This document shows positions 1 to 12,634 of a stretch of 64,000 nt of DNA, in pieces. A program made the position numbers and the translations under genes. The stretch covers positions 12,181,501 to 12,245,500 of the forward strand of contig NC_087192.1 of the NCBI RefSeq assembly GCF_035594125.1, written 5' to 3'. The stretch's first letter is position 1; each line of letters opens with the position of its first letter. The stretch comes from Scylla paramamosain (lineage: Eukaryota > Arthropoda > Malacostraca > Decapoda > Portunidae). The notes beneath the pieces were generated by a model that ran no database searches, was not told where the DNA came from, and was given only the letters and a program-made list of their open reading frames with translations.

Positions 1-61
1 ATCCCTAGCACAGAACGCACTATATAAGAGCCTAACCTGACTATCACCAAACACAAGCACT

Positions 62-460
62 CTACCTTGGGGCAGGGTAACTGCATCTGCCCCCTCCTTC
101 TTGTCTCCTTTCGCCATGTCCACCTCCATCTCCTCCACTTCCTCCAGCACATTGAAGGGATTCTTCATCCATGCAAGGCGCCCTGAGGACCTTCACCCTC
201 TTGGCTCCCCTGCACACAACCGACCACTGCTCCTCCATCGCCTTACTAGGTAAGGTGACGGTGGGACACGACCCTCCCACAGGTGATGAGATCCTCTCAC
301 AAAACTCAGCCTGCAGGTCTGAGATCCTCTCATGAAACTCAGCCTGCACCTCTGAGATCCTTCGATGGAACTCAGCCTCCACCTCTGAGACCTTCGCAAC
401 AAAGCCCTCGAGAACAGGAGAACTAACACAACCAGACGACTCAGCAACAAAAGGCGCCAT
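62..460 (-). CDS. Hypothetical 132-aa coiled-coil ORF, possible transposon ORF1
   Basis: I do not recognise this protein by name. It opens with MAPFVAESSGCVSS and then carries three tandem 11-residue units of the type S-E-V-x-A-E-F-H-x-R-I (about residues 25-57), which would form a short coiled coil. A W-S-V-V-x-R-G segment and a Gly/Arg-rich tail follow. Coiled coils in front of basic tails are common in ORF1/gag-like proteins of non-LTR retrotransposons, and the surroundings are transposon debris, so a mobile-element origin is the better guess. There is no evidence for introns. The C-terminus lies near the window edge, and the start is simply the first ATG of the frame. Confidence 0.35.
   Translation of the reverse strand: MAPFVAESSGCVSSPVLEGFVAKVSEVEAEFHRRISEVQAEFHERISDLQAEFCERISSPVGGSCPTVTLPSKAMEEQWSVVCRGAKRVKVLRAPCMDEESLQCAGGSGGDGGGHGERRQEGGGRCSYPAPR
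288..386. repeat. 33-bp tandem repeat, three units
   Basis: Three 33-bp units start at 288, 321 and 354, each beginning GAGATCCT. They encode, on the minus strand, the 11-residue coiled-coil repeat of the surrounding ORF. The period keeps the frame, and the substitutions between units are mostly conservative at protein level. Confidence 0.85.
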
Positions 461-544
461 GTCTACACTAGCCAGCTATATTAGCATCAGGTCACTGCTC
501 ACTAAAGTCCGTTCACTAGGACCCTGACCTGAGACTAATGCCTG

Positions 545-601
545 CCCAAACTGAGGTGCGTCTTATAAACCTATGCATCTTATAGGCCATCAAATATGGC
601 A
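545..601. repeat. Recurrent terminal motif (TACCATATTT...GTATTAGATGCA type), copy 1
   Basis: Read on the minus strand this stretch starts ATGCCATATTTGATGG and continues into TATAAGATGCA and TAAGACGCACC. The same kind of sequence is seen at 1320-1388, 5990-6043 and 46013-46110. It resembles the end of a DNA transposon or MITE; the family was not identified. It directly abuts the 5'-truncated start of the LINE fragment at 602. Confidence 0.4.
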
Positions 602-1261
602 TATGAAGGTAGGCATTCTGTGTCATCTTTGCCAGTTTTTCTCACCTCCCCCTATCCACCCCAGCTACTAACTCTGCACAGGAGCTTTATCTGTCCATGT
701 ATGGAGTTTGTTTCATGCGTGTGGGGGGAGGGGGGTCTTCCACTCACACCACTATTTTAGAGAAGGTGGAATCAAAAGCTTTTCATGTTATCAACTCCTC
801 TCCTCTAACCAGCTGTCTTCAGCCTCTCTCTCATTGCTGCAATGTTGCAGTTCTTGCAATCTTCTACTGGTATTTTCATGTTAACTGCTCCTTTGATATT
901 GCTAACTGCATGCCTCCCTTCCCCCTGTGGCCTGGCTGCACAATACTTTCTTCTTCTCTAATCCCTATTCTGTCCACCTCCCTAATGCAAGAGTTAACCA
1001 GTATTCTCATTCATTTATCACTTTCTCTGATAAACTCTGGAACTCCCTGCCTGCTTCTGTATTTCTTCCTTCCTATGATTTGAATTCTTTCAAGAAGGAG
1101 GTTTCAAGACACTTATCCCCTGTTTTTTTTTTTTTTTTATTATTATTCTATCTGACATCTCTATGTGAGTTGGCATTAAGTGGGCCTTTCTTCTTATTAA
1201 AATTCTTGTTGCTCTTGGCCAGTGGCCCTCTTACATAAAACACACACACACACACACACAC
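602..1261 (+). mobile_element. J1 LINE, 5'-truncated 3' end with (CA)n tail
   Basis: The translation matches the C-terminal ~120 residues of the intact J1 LINE protein at 24920-27880, for example MYGVCF (for MEYASH), VESKAFHVINSSPL, and in another frame FSNPYSVHLPNARVNQYSH and LNSFKKEVSRHLS. At least one frameshift, near 930, makes it a dead copy. The 3' UTR ends in the typical TTGGCCAGTGGCCCTCTTAC and the copy is tailed by (CA)n at 1240-1261, not poly(A). Confidence 0.85.
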
Positions 1262-1319
1262 TACAATTTTTTCAATAAATTTATGATGAAACAAAAAAAA
1301 TTTCCACAAAACACCCTTG

Positions 1320-1388
1320 TAAAATAGGGATGCATCTTATGCACCCCTATTTTACAATAGGATGTCTAATACACCAACAAATATGGTA
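1320..1388. repeat. Recurrent terminal motif, copy 2 (downstream of LINE tail)
   Basis: The sequence runs GATGCATCTTATGCACCCC...GTCTAATACACCAACAAATATGGTA, and its reverse complement begins TACCATATTTGTTGGTGTATT. The stretch from about 1262 onward is shared with 5921-6043, which also follows a (CA)-tailed J1 copy, so both copies sit in, or have dragged along, the same larger repeat. Confidence 0.5.
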
Positions 1389-1580
1389 AATTTACAAGAC
1401 ATTAGCCAGAAAAAAACCCATGATGCACTGAGAATGCAATAGATGAACCCACAATAGTTGGGGGATATATATATAAATAGCACAACAGCCAACACACCAG
1501 AATCTGAATATCATATTTCATCACTCCACTATGAATGAAAAGTTACTATAACATAAATATTTATGCATTTTCAAGATAGT

Positions 1581-1696
1581 GCAACTTATAAACTGATTTT
1601 CAATGCAATAAAAGTCACAAGCACAAAAAAAAGATGTTGCAACTTATAAACTGATTTTCAATGCAATAAAAGTCACAAGCACAAAAAAAAGATGTT
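1581..1696. repeat. Perfect 58-bp tandem duplication next to a splice donor
   Basis: Two units of 58 bp, starting at 1581 and 1639 with GCAACTTATAAACTG and ending AAAAAAAAGATGTT, appear identical. The array ends about 24 bp from the splice donor of the exon at 1721-1821 (intronic side on the minus strand). Confidence 0.85.
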
Positions 1697-1720
1697 CTAT
1701 ATCAGAATGAAAATACTCAC

Positions 1721-1821
1721 CTACATGGATGATCTGCTCATTACCAGCACCATCAACTGCATATGCTTTAAACTGAGGGTGAAGCAATCCCTTCCGAGGA
1801 TTAAGGATAAGTCGGAAATCT
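1721..1821 (-). CDS. ADAM17: ADAM17/TACE homologue, prodomain exon (internal)
   Basis: On the minus strand a pyrimidine-rich acceptor (TTTGTTTTTCAG) precedes 101 nt of open frame, followed by a consensus donor GTGAGTA. The exon gives the last base of an Arg codon, 33 codons starting DFRLILNPRKGLLH and ending NEQIIHV, and one base of the next codon. This fits the ADAM17/TACE prodomain in its xHFxLxLxxxxxxxxxxFKVxxVDGxxxE stretch. ADAM17 is the membrane sheddase that releases TNF and EGFR ligands, and the prodomain keeps it latent. The exon joins in phase with 32036-32189. The next exon, expected to continue with the acidic/FF segment, lies beyond the left edge. The family assignment rests on remembered alignment only. 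Confidence 0.78.
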
Positions 1822-1823
1822 CT

Positions 1824-2990
1824 GAAAAACAAACGAAAACTTGGAGTGAAAAATGTTATTATTTTTAATTATTAAGTAAGTTTAACATCAACTTGATCAC
1901 TCTGCCTGGAGACAAGGGCATCTATAGTTGTGGATCTGACAGGAAAAGAAGACAATTATTAATGTGAGTAGTGAAGATGTCCAGTAAATAAGAATTATAA
2001 TAAAAGAGACAATTCCTAAATGAGTTTAGGATAGGCAGATTCTGTCTTCATCATATTTAAAATCTTATAATGATACTACGAATATTAGTAGGATATGTCA
2101 GCATAATTAGTAAAGGTAAATCAAATTACTGTTACAGTCCTAAAATATTTGGGTTTGAACTGTAGGAAAAACCATGATTTTTTTTAGCTAGAAGTGGCAT
2201 GGTTAATAGGAACAGACAGTGTTAGACTGTACAGTGCAAAGCACATCTGTGGACATAAAAAATTTCACATCACAGGCATCTCATGTTCAAAATAGCTGCC
2301 AAATTTGGGTCCTGCCCAGCAACAAATCCCAGTGCATAACACTCACCAATGTTAATGTGTCAGGAAGGATAACTCACTCACCACTCTTGTGTTTCTTAAC
2401 AATTTCTACCTTCTTTGCAAGTGTTATTGGTACTCTAGCTCATTTGAAAGGCATAGTTAACACTTGAGAAACAAAATAAGGCACAATCTGTACACCATAT
2501 AGTCAGTCACACATGCAACACCACACCAAAGACAGAGAATGAAAGAACACACCAGCAGTAACACTAACACATCCAAGCACCGATCAGTCACATCATACAA
2601 CATACTTAAACTGCATTGTAAAAATGCTTGCAAGTAAAATGATGATACAGTACGAGTATAATAATGAGCAGTAAGCTGCAAGAGTGGGAGTGGGAGTGGG
2701 AGCTCACAAACTCATCTTTGTGCATCTGAATCACTGTATATTGCCACATAGCCAAGATGTGTTAGGGGAAAGGTGCAGGAAGGCATGCATTTTAAATTTC
2801 ATAATTTTACTCACCTTGGAATGAAGCTTGTATATATCATCAGATTTTTGTCCTCATATAAAGAAAATAATCCCTAATTTACATATTTTGTATCATTATT
2901 TTCTTATACAACAGATGCTCATATAAAAGGACCTCATCCTTACCTTAAACCACCTCTACTAGAGTTTACAATAAGTAAAAGACCACAGAA
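1824..2990. other. AT-rich intron, nothing recognised
   Basis: Only short, unconvincing ORFs and scattered A/T runs are seen, with no transposon signature on either strand. A G-rich GTGGGAGTGGGAGTGGGAG run lies near 2683-2702. Confidence 0.5.
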
Positions 2991-4130
2991 CAGCAGTACA
3001 TATAGCAGCTCTTGCAGCAGCAGTGAAAAGGCAAAGAAAAGAGAACATTTAACTATAACCATAACAGAGAAAGTTGAAATCTTAAGGTGGCTGAACAAAT
3101 GTGCATCAGTGAAAGCCTTAAGTGATGAGTATGATGTTTAACTTTCAACACTGTATGATTTGAAAGATCAAAAAGACATTTTAAAGTTTTATGGAGACAG
3201 TGACTCTCCTAAGATAATGGATAATCATAAAACACTTCACCATTCTAAAAATGTTGAACTATGCAGTGTTGATGGACTGGATTCAGCATAGGAGAAATGA
3301 AAAAGTGCTGCTTGGCTTGACTGTAATCTGTGCCCAAGCCAAAGTACTATTTTCCATCAAGAACAAAGCTTGTCAAAGGTGTGATTATTCCATGGAATGG
3401 CTTAGTAAATTTAAGAAAAGGCATGGCATACATATGCTGAAAGCATGTGGAGACAAAGCTTCTGCAGATTATGAAGTTGCTGACACCTACATGGATGTGG
3501 ACTATGCATGTGGACTGTCTTGTGCTGAGGGATAGAAGCTACCCAAAGACAATGTAGATGAATATTTGGATGTGAATGAGAAGGTCTATGTAGTTAATCA
3601 TCAAACAAAGAAATCATGAACATGGTCATAGATAAAAAATAAAAATAAAAAATAAATAATAAATAAATGAAATAAAAAAAAGGAAAATGATGATGAAAAT
3701 GAAAAAAGTGGAAGTTGAGAAAATATCTATAGATGAAAGTATATAGTTGACCAATAAACTCATAACAGGCTTGGAAATTAAAACATTAATGAATGAAGAG
3801 GAAATTTTGTGGGATTACAAAATTCAGGAAAAGCTCTTGAAAGAAAAACCTAAATACATGAGAAAGGCATTACTTGAAGCAATTTTCAAGATGAAAAGTG
3901 CTCCCAAACTGGCATCAGTTCCTGAGTTAACTTCTGGTGTGTCTTCTGCACCATCTCCCTCTACAGCGTCTGACTTAGCCTCCAAATTTTCCAATGCAGA
4001 TGGAGCATGGAGGTATTACAACAAGGTGATGCCTTCCTGCACCACTCCTCATCAAGGCAAGTGAAGCCAGACCTTACCAAGTCTGTGGGCAGACCTTACG
4101 ATCAGCAGATAGACCCAATACATTGCAATC
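2990..4130 (+). pseudogene. Jerky/Tigger-type (pogo) transposase, internally deleted relic
   Basis: The N-terminal part reads, with frameshifts and a stop, ITITEKVEILRWLNKCASVK, TLYDLKDQKDILKFYG, and then in another frame YSMEWLSKFKKRHGIHMLKA. This is the order of a psq-type helix-turn-helix followed by a CENP-B-type DNA-binding domain, as in Jerky/Tigger transposases. After about 3540 the sequence jumps to acidic C-terminal-like text (NEKVYVVNHQT) and a Ser/Pro-rich tail (3747-4064). The DDE catalytic core of about 180 residues is missing, so this is a non-functional, internally deleted copy. The precise ends and TIRs were not identified. Confidence 0.7.
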
Positions 4131-4473
4131 TCCATGGTGAGCTATAGGAATTTACCACTTGTTTTTTTTGCATACTTGATGAAAAATAAGAAAGAATTGA
4201 TGGTTTGAGTTACAAAAAGTACATAACAGCTTCCTAGATATGTTATGTAGACTTATTATCAATGGCAGTTATACCAGATAACCACAATATTGAAAGAAAT
4301 ACACAAGATGTCTCCAGGGAAAATGGTAGTAAGATTATTATTCTTTTACTGTTTATTGCATGACGAGGCACAAATAGTAAAACAAAAATTCAATAATTAG
4401 ATACCTTTAAGGTGCACAGTGACATATTGCACATAATTCTAAATAAGTGTTCTTCAACCTAATATCATATGAC

Positions 4474-4689
<216 letters not shown>

Positions 4690-4690
<1 letters not shown>

Positions 4691-5920
4691 TGGGGGATTT
4701 TGGTGAAACTTTTGCTGTTGCCTTAGACATATCAAAAGCTTTTGATAGAGTCTGGCACAAAGCTTTGATTTCAAACTACCCTCCTGTGGCTTCTATCCTT
4801 CTCTCTGTAACTTCATCTTACTTTCCTCTCTGACTATTCTACTGCTGCTATGGTAGACAGCCACTGTTCTCCTAAGTCTATTAAAAGTGGTATTCCTCAG
4901 GGTTCTGTCCTATCACCCACTCTCTAACTATTATTCATCAATAATCATCTACACTTCTTGTCCTATCCACTCCTACTTTGATGATATCACCTTGCACTTT
5001 TCCATGTCTTTTCATTAACGTCAAACCCTTCAGGAAGTAAAAAGCTAATGTAGGGAAGCCAAATAGCACTTGACTTCTGATTTCTCCAAAAATTTTTGAT
5101 TGGAGTACAGAAAATTTAGTAATGTTCACTACCTCAAAAACTCAATTCCTCCATTTATCAAACTGACACAACCTCTTTTCCAGTGCCACTCAAATGTCCC
5201 CCTCTTCTTCACTGAACATCCTGAATCAGTCCTTTACTTATAATTTAAACTGGAAACTTCACATCTCATCTCCAGCTTAAGCAGCTTCTATGAAATTTGG
5301 CATTCTGTGTTGTCTCTGCCAGTTTCTCTCACCCACCCCACCTAAGCTACCATCCCTGTACAGAGGCCTTATGTGTCCATGTATGGAGTTTGTTTCAAGT
5401 GTAGGAGGTTAGGGGGGGTTCCACTCACACCACTATTTTAGAGAAGGTGAAATCAAAAGCTTTTTGTCTTACCAACTCCTCTCCTCTAACTGACTGTCTT
5501 CAGCCTCTCTCTCATTGCCACAATGTTACAACTCTTGCTATCTTCTACCAGTATTTTCACACTAAATGCTCCTCTGATACTGTTTACTGCATACCTCCCC
5601 TCCTCCTGCAGACTCATTGCACAAAACTTTCTTCTTTCTCTCACCCTATTCTGTCCACCTCTCTAATGCAAGAATTAACTAGCACTCTCAGTCATTCATC
5701 CCTTTCTCTGATAAACTCCCTGCCTGCTTCTGTATTTCCTCCTTCCTTTGACTTGAACTCTTTCAAGAGGGAGGTTTCAAGACACTTATCCTTTTTTTTT
5801 TTTACTATTCTATCTGACATCTCAAGAACTGGCAATAACTGGGCCTTTCTTTTTATTAAAACCTTTGTTGCCCTTGACCAGTGGGCCTCTTACATAACAC
5901 ACACACACACACACACACAC
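4690..5920 (+). mobile_element. J1 LINE, 5'-truncated decayed copy with (CA)n tail
   Basis: It begins within the RT domain (a [24 protein letters not shown] reading from about 4695) and runs to the 3' UTR and an (AC)n tail at 5896-5920. Motifs survive only in pieces: an [13 protein letters not shown] segment near 4890, a YADD-like region near 4975 changed to Y-F-D-D, and the C-terminal [20 protein letters not shown]. Many frameshifts and stops are present. It is diverged from the 24.8-28.1 kb copy and so is an older insertion. Confidence 0.85.
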
Positions 5921-6043
5921 AATACAGTTTTTTTTCAATAACTTTATGATGAAACAATAAATTTTTTTTCCACAAAACATCATTGTAAAATAAGGGTGCA
6001 TCTTATGCAGAGATGCATCTAATACACTGGAAAATATGGTACA
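5921..6043 (+). repeat. Post-tail repeat shared with 1262-1388, ending in terminal motif copy 3
   Basis: ATACAGTTTTTTTTCAATAA, then CTTTATGATGAAAC and CCACAAAACATCATTGTAAA, then GATGCATCTAATACAC...AAATATGGTA. It matches 1262-1388 at the same place relative to the LINE tail. Confidence 0.65.
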
Positions 6044-6064
6044 TTATTATATAATGTCACATAA

Positions 6065-6091
6065 GAGAGAGAGAGAGAGAGAGAGAGAGAA
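6065..6091. repeat. (GA)n microsatellite, short
   Basis: About 27 bp of GA repeats abutting the Tigger-like remnant. Confidence 0.9.
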
Positions 6092-6519
6092 TGTCATCGG
6101 CCATTGTCATGGTCACTCCCTGGCTGTCACACAGCCGTGATTCAGCTCTCAAACATGCAGTTGACTGCGTGTCAGGCAACTCTCCCACATTTTAAGAGCT
6201 ACGATGTTCATAAAATAAAGCAAGCATTCGACAATTTTGAAATATGCCGTACTTTGCAAACAGTTTCACAAAATAAAACAAGTGTTCAACAGCCTTTTAA
6301 TGGGTCGTTATACTAGAAATTCAGTAAACAGAGGTTAGTGATATAAAGTTTATTGTATTTAAAAACATGTAACAAAAAAATTGGAATGATTTTGGGGTCA
6401 GGAAAGGATTAATGGCATTTTAATTCATTTCAATAGCGAAAATTTATTTGACATACGAGCAAGTTGAGATATGAGCTCTGTCTCAGAATGAATTAAACTC
6501 ATAAGTCAAGGTATCACTG
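6092..6519 (+). mobile_element. Tigger-like DNA transposon remnant, 3' end with TIR
   Basis: The right end reads CTCATAAGTCAAGGTATCACTG followed by TA, i.e. the inverted form CAGTGATACCTTGACTTATG, a typical Tigger/pogo terminus with TA target. Just inside it are GACATACGAGCAAGTTGAGA and a T-rich stretch, also usual for Tigger ends. A short ORF fragment (KQAFDNFEICRTLQ...) may be the end of the transposase. The left boundary and left TIR were not found. Confidence 0.5.
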
Positions 6520-6631
6520 TATATAATTACTCTATTTGAGATCTGGGTTAAGAGATAGTATACCAAGAAAAATCAACCTTCAAGCCATCTTTCACCTGAT
6601 ACATAGTTTATTTCTTTTCCTTTATCTATAT

Positions 6632-6984
<353 letters not shown>

Positions 6985-7012
6985 AGTGGACATGACCTTG
7001 TCCAGCCATATG

Positions 7013-7689
7013 TCTATCTCAAAGACAGCTTCCCACCTCTCATGTAAGTCTCATCCACCCAAGTTGAAAATATGGTATTATCTGATTTGTATGTATGATT
7101 TGCCATCTAAATCTTGGTGGCATGGCATAATACCACTATTGCAGTCTCTTGTGGTCACAGATATGATGAGCAGCCTGGAAGCAACAGCAGAAAACAAGAA
7201 ATGAGGAGCAATACACCAGTGTTTCTTTATAAGCATTTTCAGTAGTGGTCTGCCACAGCATACAGTGTTGTAAGCAAGTTTGTACTGAAAACGAATCATA
7301 GTCCCGCTGCCAGATGACAGGCACCACTGTCTTTGGGATAACTTGTTGTGTACATCACTCTTCAGACTCAAGCACTGAGTGCACACTGTCAGTAGAAGCA
7401 AGATGTAGGAGTTTGATGATTTGTTCTTGGAGAATGAGTAAAGATCACCAGTGCTTGACACTGTATCTGCCCCTCATCACTTGGACAGTGGCAGATGATT
7501 TTTTGGTGGTAGGAGCAGCTGCAGCTGTGAGTACCACATACAGAGGATGTTCAAATCACAAGTGAGATACATTCTGGAAGGCTGCTCATAAGTCATTTCA
7601 CTCATAACTTGTCATCATAATTTTTCATTACAAAAAATGTATCATGCATTCTGCAAATAATGTAATGCTTACTTGATACTTGATACCAT
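7013..7689. other. Unique-looking sequence, nothing recognised
   Basis: Short ORFs exist on both strands (such as 7078-7461 minus), but none shows a domain or motif I can name, and none has splice-site support. Confidence 0.4.
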
Positions 7690-7771
<82 letters not shown>

Positions 7772-7881
7772 ACCTTGCCTTATGGGTGATGTGATACTAC
7801 TGAGTAGTGACAGGCTTGAGGCTTCTGCCAAATGCAAGACTTAAATATGCCAGGCGTACAACCATGGGTTAAAATGAGATG

Positions 7882-7937
<56 letters not shown>
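7690..7937. repeat. (GA)n array and opposed (CT)n array
   Basis: (GA)n at 7690-7770 (interrupted once by AAAG) and (CT)n at 7882-7937 are separated by about 110 bp, making an inverted dinucleotide pair that can fold back. Confidence 0.95.
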
Positions 7938-7940
<3 letters not shown>

Positions 7941-9060
7941 TATTTTTCCTTTCTCCCTCTCTCCTCAGGTTACACATGCTTTTATTCATATAATTTATTA
8001 AGATGGCTGGCTGAAAGCATAAGACAGGTATGTTTGCCTATTCATGGACTTAATGTAATGGAGCAGGCTTTGTACACCTTGCAGTGCAACCCTCCCATCC
8101 CTATGCCTCTCAGAGGCCAATTGGCAGAGGTCTATGCATATGCCATGGAATCTCAAACCAGACTCACTGTGGTGCAGTATAATAAGATTTAAATTAAATC
8201 TAAATTTTAAACTAGCATTTCAAAATAAACTACAACAGTGCCTGTGTCCTGGGGCAGTGGGCAGTCCTTTGCTATGTTAGTGGCAAAGCAGTGAACTAGG
8301 TAAATATGACGATTAGTGCCAAATTTGAATTTGTAACTCATTACCTCATAACTTGGACACCCTCTGTATAACACGGTAGGTAATGAACATGTTCGTCACC
8401 CTTCACAAACCCTGCATGTTATGTACAGTGGTGGATTTACAATGAGGCTAATGAGGCAGTAGCCTCAGGCACCAAGCATTCAGGGAGCAAGCGAATACAT
8501 GCTATGTCTATTAAAAGAGCTCCTTACCTGAAGTAACCTTGGGCCCCAGGTACTACTAGTCTGCACATGGTCATGTAATGGAAATATTATCTCTGCCTTA
8601 TCTCTCATAACTGATCAGTTTGTTAATCTCTTAGAATTGATAATTAAAAACATGCACATTTTCACTGGTAAGAACAAAGGCACTACTCTCAGTCCTATAG
8701 TACACACACTTAAGTTTACCCGTTGGGCAAGCAGTGTATTTATGGACGTGGAGCAACACGAATCACATCACTGTTACGTAACCATGCGTGACCCAAAAGC
8801 AAAACCACCACACACGTTGTACAGTGAGCATTCATCATCATATGTGCATAATTTGGCTGATCCATGAGGAGCCACTACTGGTAAGATTAACTTTTTTTAT
8901 GCTTGTCATTTATACGTACAGTATGAGAGTCAATAAATGATGTTGACAAACAGCCCTTATTAAGCAGAGATTTCTGGACAAATAAAAAGAAAAAAAAAAC
9001 TAAGAACATAAGAAAACAAACTGAAACAATATGTATATAATCAAATTATGAGAAAAGATA
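7938..9060. other. Intron with two transposon-end candidates, otherwise unrecognised
   Basis: At 8320-8374 the stretch GCCAAATTTGAATTTGTAAC...CTTGGACACCCTCTGTA matches 37885-38000 and looks like a DNA-transposon end (reverse complement TACAGAGGGTGTCCAAG). At 8426 CAGTGGTGGATTTACAATGA resembles a hAT-type terminus, but no opposite end was found. The ORF at 8637-8867 has no recognisable content. Confidence 0.4.
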
Positions 9061-9064
9061 AAGC

Positions 9065-9404
<340 letters not shown>

Positions 9405-10755
9405 TTCTTTTACATAAAGCAAATTTATGTTTTATAGATTTAAGAATTCCTTGTGTTATCCATGTTTTTTTTTTTTAAATCATATGGTTGATATAAATTT
9501 TGATAATTTAGGAAAACAAGCATAGTGAATACTATACACTGTATCTAGAAATAAATTGCAGTTGATGTTTGTATTTTGATATGTTAATAACGTATTCAAG
9601 TTAATGGCTGAGAGTTTGCCTTTAAATTTCATGCATTTGTGATCATTTGTTGGTCTATAGGATACAAGTACCAGTGGAGATGCACAGCCCAGGAGACACA
9701 CTTCATGCAAAAAAAAACTGCCATGCACAAAATTTAAGTATATGTAAAGAAAGCAGATACATAAAAATACTTAATTTCATCAGTGATATTCTGATATTCT
9801 CCTACACTACCAGCGTTACAGGATACATACTTTAATCTGAATTTTTTTTTGTAAATGTAGATAGATTTTTTTTGGGGGGTCTCTTAGCTGAAACCTAAGG
9901 AAACAAATTTTTTCAGAGTTGAATTTCTCTCACTTTTCTAACTCCAATATATTTTTTTCTTGTTACAGATGGAATGAGCATGCCTTGAACTACACTACTG
10001 CATGATTTGGTGGCTTCTGCATTAATGACTGCTTAGAAAAATGGGTATGTCCGAACTGGACTATCATAAGATTGAAATCCAATGGAGTCACATTTTTTCA
10101 AACTAGGTTTAGAAGGGCATAAACCACATGGTTGGCAAACCCCAATCTCACTTCACCATTTCCTATATTTAGGGTAGAGTTTTCAGTGATGATAGTTGAG
10201 TTCCTTTACTCTGACTGAGAGCCTGACTCAACCCAGTAGAGACACGTGTGTGGGAGTCCCTAGGAGATGAGTGGGGGCCATTAGGAGAAAGGCATCTGGT
10301 TGTGATGGTGGTGGTGCATCTCCTTAGGTTTAGTGTTACTTATCAAAGTTATCTTTCCTATTTGTAGTATTTTTCTTTTTTTCAGTTGGATGTGAATAGT
10401 GCATGAACTAATACTATAACTATACAGCGAAAACTAGCAGAACTGAAAAATCTAAATAAATATAGTGTCTCATAAAGAGTAGATAGTGAGAGAAAAAAAT
10501 AATGCTATAAAAAGATGAACAGAACAAAGAGAAAATAATGACTACTAGACTAAAAGCTAGAGACAGTTACTGTCAAGCAGACACACAAGCTGCAATTAAA
10601 GACCACAAAACATGAGTGCATGGTTTTTGTGTTTGCTTTTGATGTTAAATGGTTTAATGCATAGTAGGCTACACAGTAAGGCTTGGTTGTAGATACTAGT
10701 AACCTAAGTACCTTTTCACACACCTACCTTTTACCTTGCCATTGTTAATACTGAC
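9405..10755. other. AT-rich intron, nothing recognised
   Basis: No domain, TIR or splice-like exon was recognised. Homopolymer T runs occur near 9840-9880. Confidence 0.45.
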
Positions 10756-12585
10756 ATTTTTAATAGGCTATGTGAAATCCTGGCATCAATTGCAATTGCA
10801 GATGTGGTATAAGTGCAGCAGGAAGAAAACATGGGATCCCTGAAGCTACTCTCAGACACAAAATCAAAGGATATCACCCTGTGAGCATTAAGATGGGTCC
10901 CCCAGCCATGCTTACTGAAGCAGAGGAGCAGGCTTTAGCAAACTACATCAAGCTATGCACTGACCGTGCCCATCCTGTAACAAAGACAAATACTATTTAG
11001 ACTGTTTCAGACATCCTTGGGGAGGAAGAAGCAGCAAGGTATGAGGGCAGGAGAATATTGCCATCACTTTGTAAAGCTGAACCTGGAGAGACGTGGTGGA
11101 AGCTTTTTAGCAATAGGCATCCCTACATAACCTTTCACACACCAGAGAGCCTTTTGACTGCAAGAAAGAATATAAGTGAAGGAGGCATATGACAATGGTT
11201 TGCCAATGGTCTCCAGTATTTTACTGATGCAGATGCCCTAGATGCCCTGAGTGACCCAAGAAGAAACTATAATATTGATAAGTCAGGCTTTTCCCTTTCT
11301 CCACAAAAAAGAAAGATCTTTGCCTTTAAAGGGGAGAAAGCAGCGTTTGAGGAGAGTTCCATCCATCAGATGTCAAACATCACTATGCTTTGTTGTGTAG
11401 GTGCAGATGGCAGTATTCCTCCTCCTGTGATTATTTACCCAAGGAAGAGGATAAACCCAATAATCAGCGAAGTTCCCAGATGAGCATGATTTTTTGTGTC
11501 AGGAAGAGTGACAAAGGTTACATAACCCATGAAACATTGTTTGAATATATGTGTAACACTTTCAGTGACTGGCTTACCAAAAACATCACAAGACCAGTAA
11601 TTGTGTGGCCTGACTGGCACAAAAGAAGGAACAATTTTCATTTGGCCAAAATGCCCAATAAGCATAATATAATCTTGTATGACCTCCCCCTAACTCTACA
11701 CACATTATGCAACCCATAGATGTGTCAGTATTTGGCCCAAGAAGAGGGTATGGAGCAAGATAGCAAAGGCCTGGGAGCATGCAAACAGTGATGAATGCAT
11801 CACTCAAGCTACCTTTGCAAAAGTACTTTTCCAGTTCACTACAAGTATATTAGCAAAGAAAACATCATTGCTGAGTTTGCTAAGTGCAGGTTAGTCTCCT
11901 TCAACCCCAACAGCCCATACTATTAAAAATTAAAGTGTAATGTAGCCTAAAGGAAAAGTGATCTTGCATTTTTGAAGGAGTAGATCAGGGAGGGAAGGTG
12001 GAGAGGTCATGCCAAACAAACTTGGTGCCTGTGTTTCACAGAGGATCCCAAACAATCCCTATCCTAAGCATAACAACTGCAACAGAAAGAGAGAAATATA
12101 ATTATGGAGGGTCACTCTGTGACATGATCATTGATTTTAAGGGCTACTCAGGGCTCTTCCAGAGGTACATCTCACTGCCATTCCATGCTACTGCACTGCC
12201 TGTAGAATTCCCGAGGCTGCATCCTTCATTGAACAATGCACCAAACTCACCAAGAGTGCCTGATCTGCATGAAACAACAAGTACATCTGGACCAAGTATC
12301 ATTGACCAAGCAACACCTGAACCTAGCAAGATCACAAGACCAAGCACCCCTAAGTCATCCTCAAATATTAGTCCATATTTTGCTCAACACATGTTTTACC
12401 TAGAATGAAGACCTGGCAAAGGACCCAAGATGGTGCAAGGCATTTTGGATAGAGTTTATGCTATTTCATCTCACAAAATGGTACAGCATCAAACGACAAA
12501 AAGAGGAGAAAGAGCTTCAAGAGAACGAGAAGAAGAGGATGACTGAAAAGGCAAGCAGGCTAAAACAAAAGAAACCTATTATTAT

Positions 12586-12634
<49 letters not shown>

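Noticed and set aside
7078..7565. Overlapping ORFs on both strands as a host exon
   Set aside because: No recognisable motif and no convincing acceptor/donor pair; left as unassigned.
8426..8470. hAT transposon start (CAGTGGTGGATTTAC)
   Set aside because: Resembles a hAT terminus, but no opposite end or 8-bp duplication was found; kept only as a remark.
8637..8867. 76-codon ORF as a small gene
   Set aside because: Composition and context give no support; no similarity recognised.
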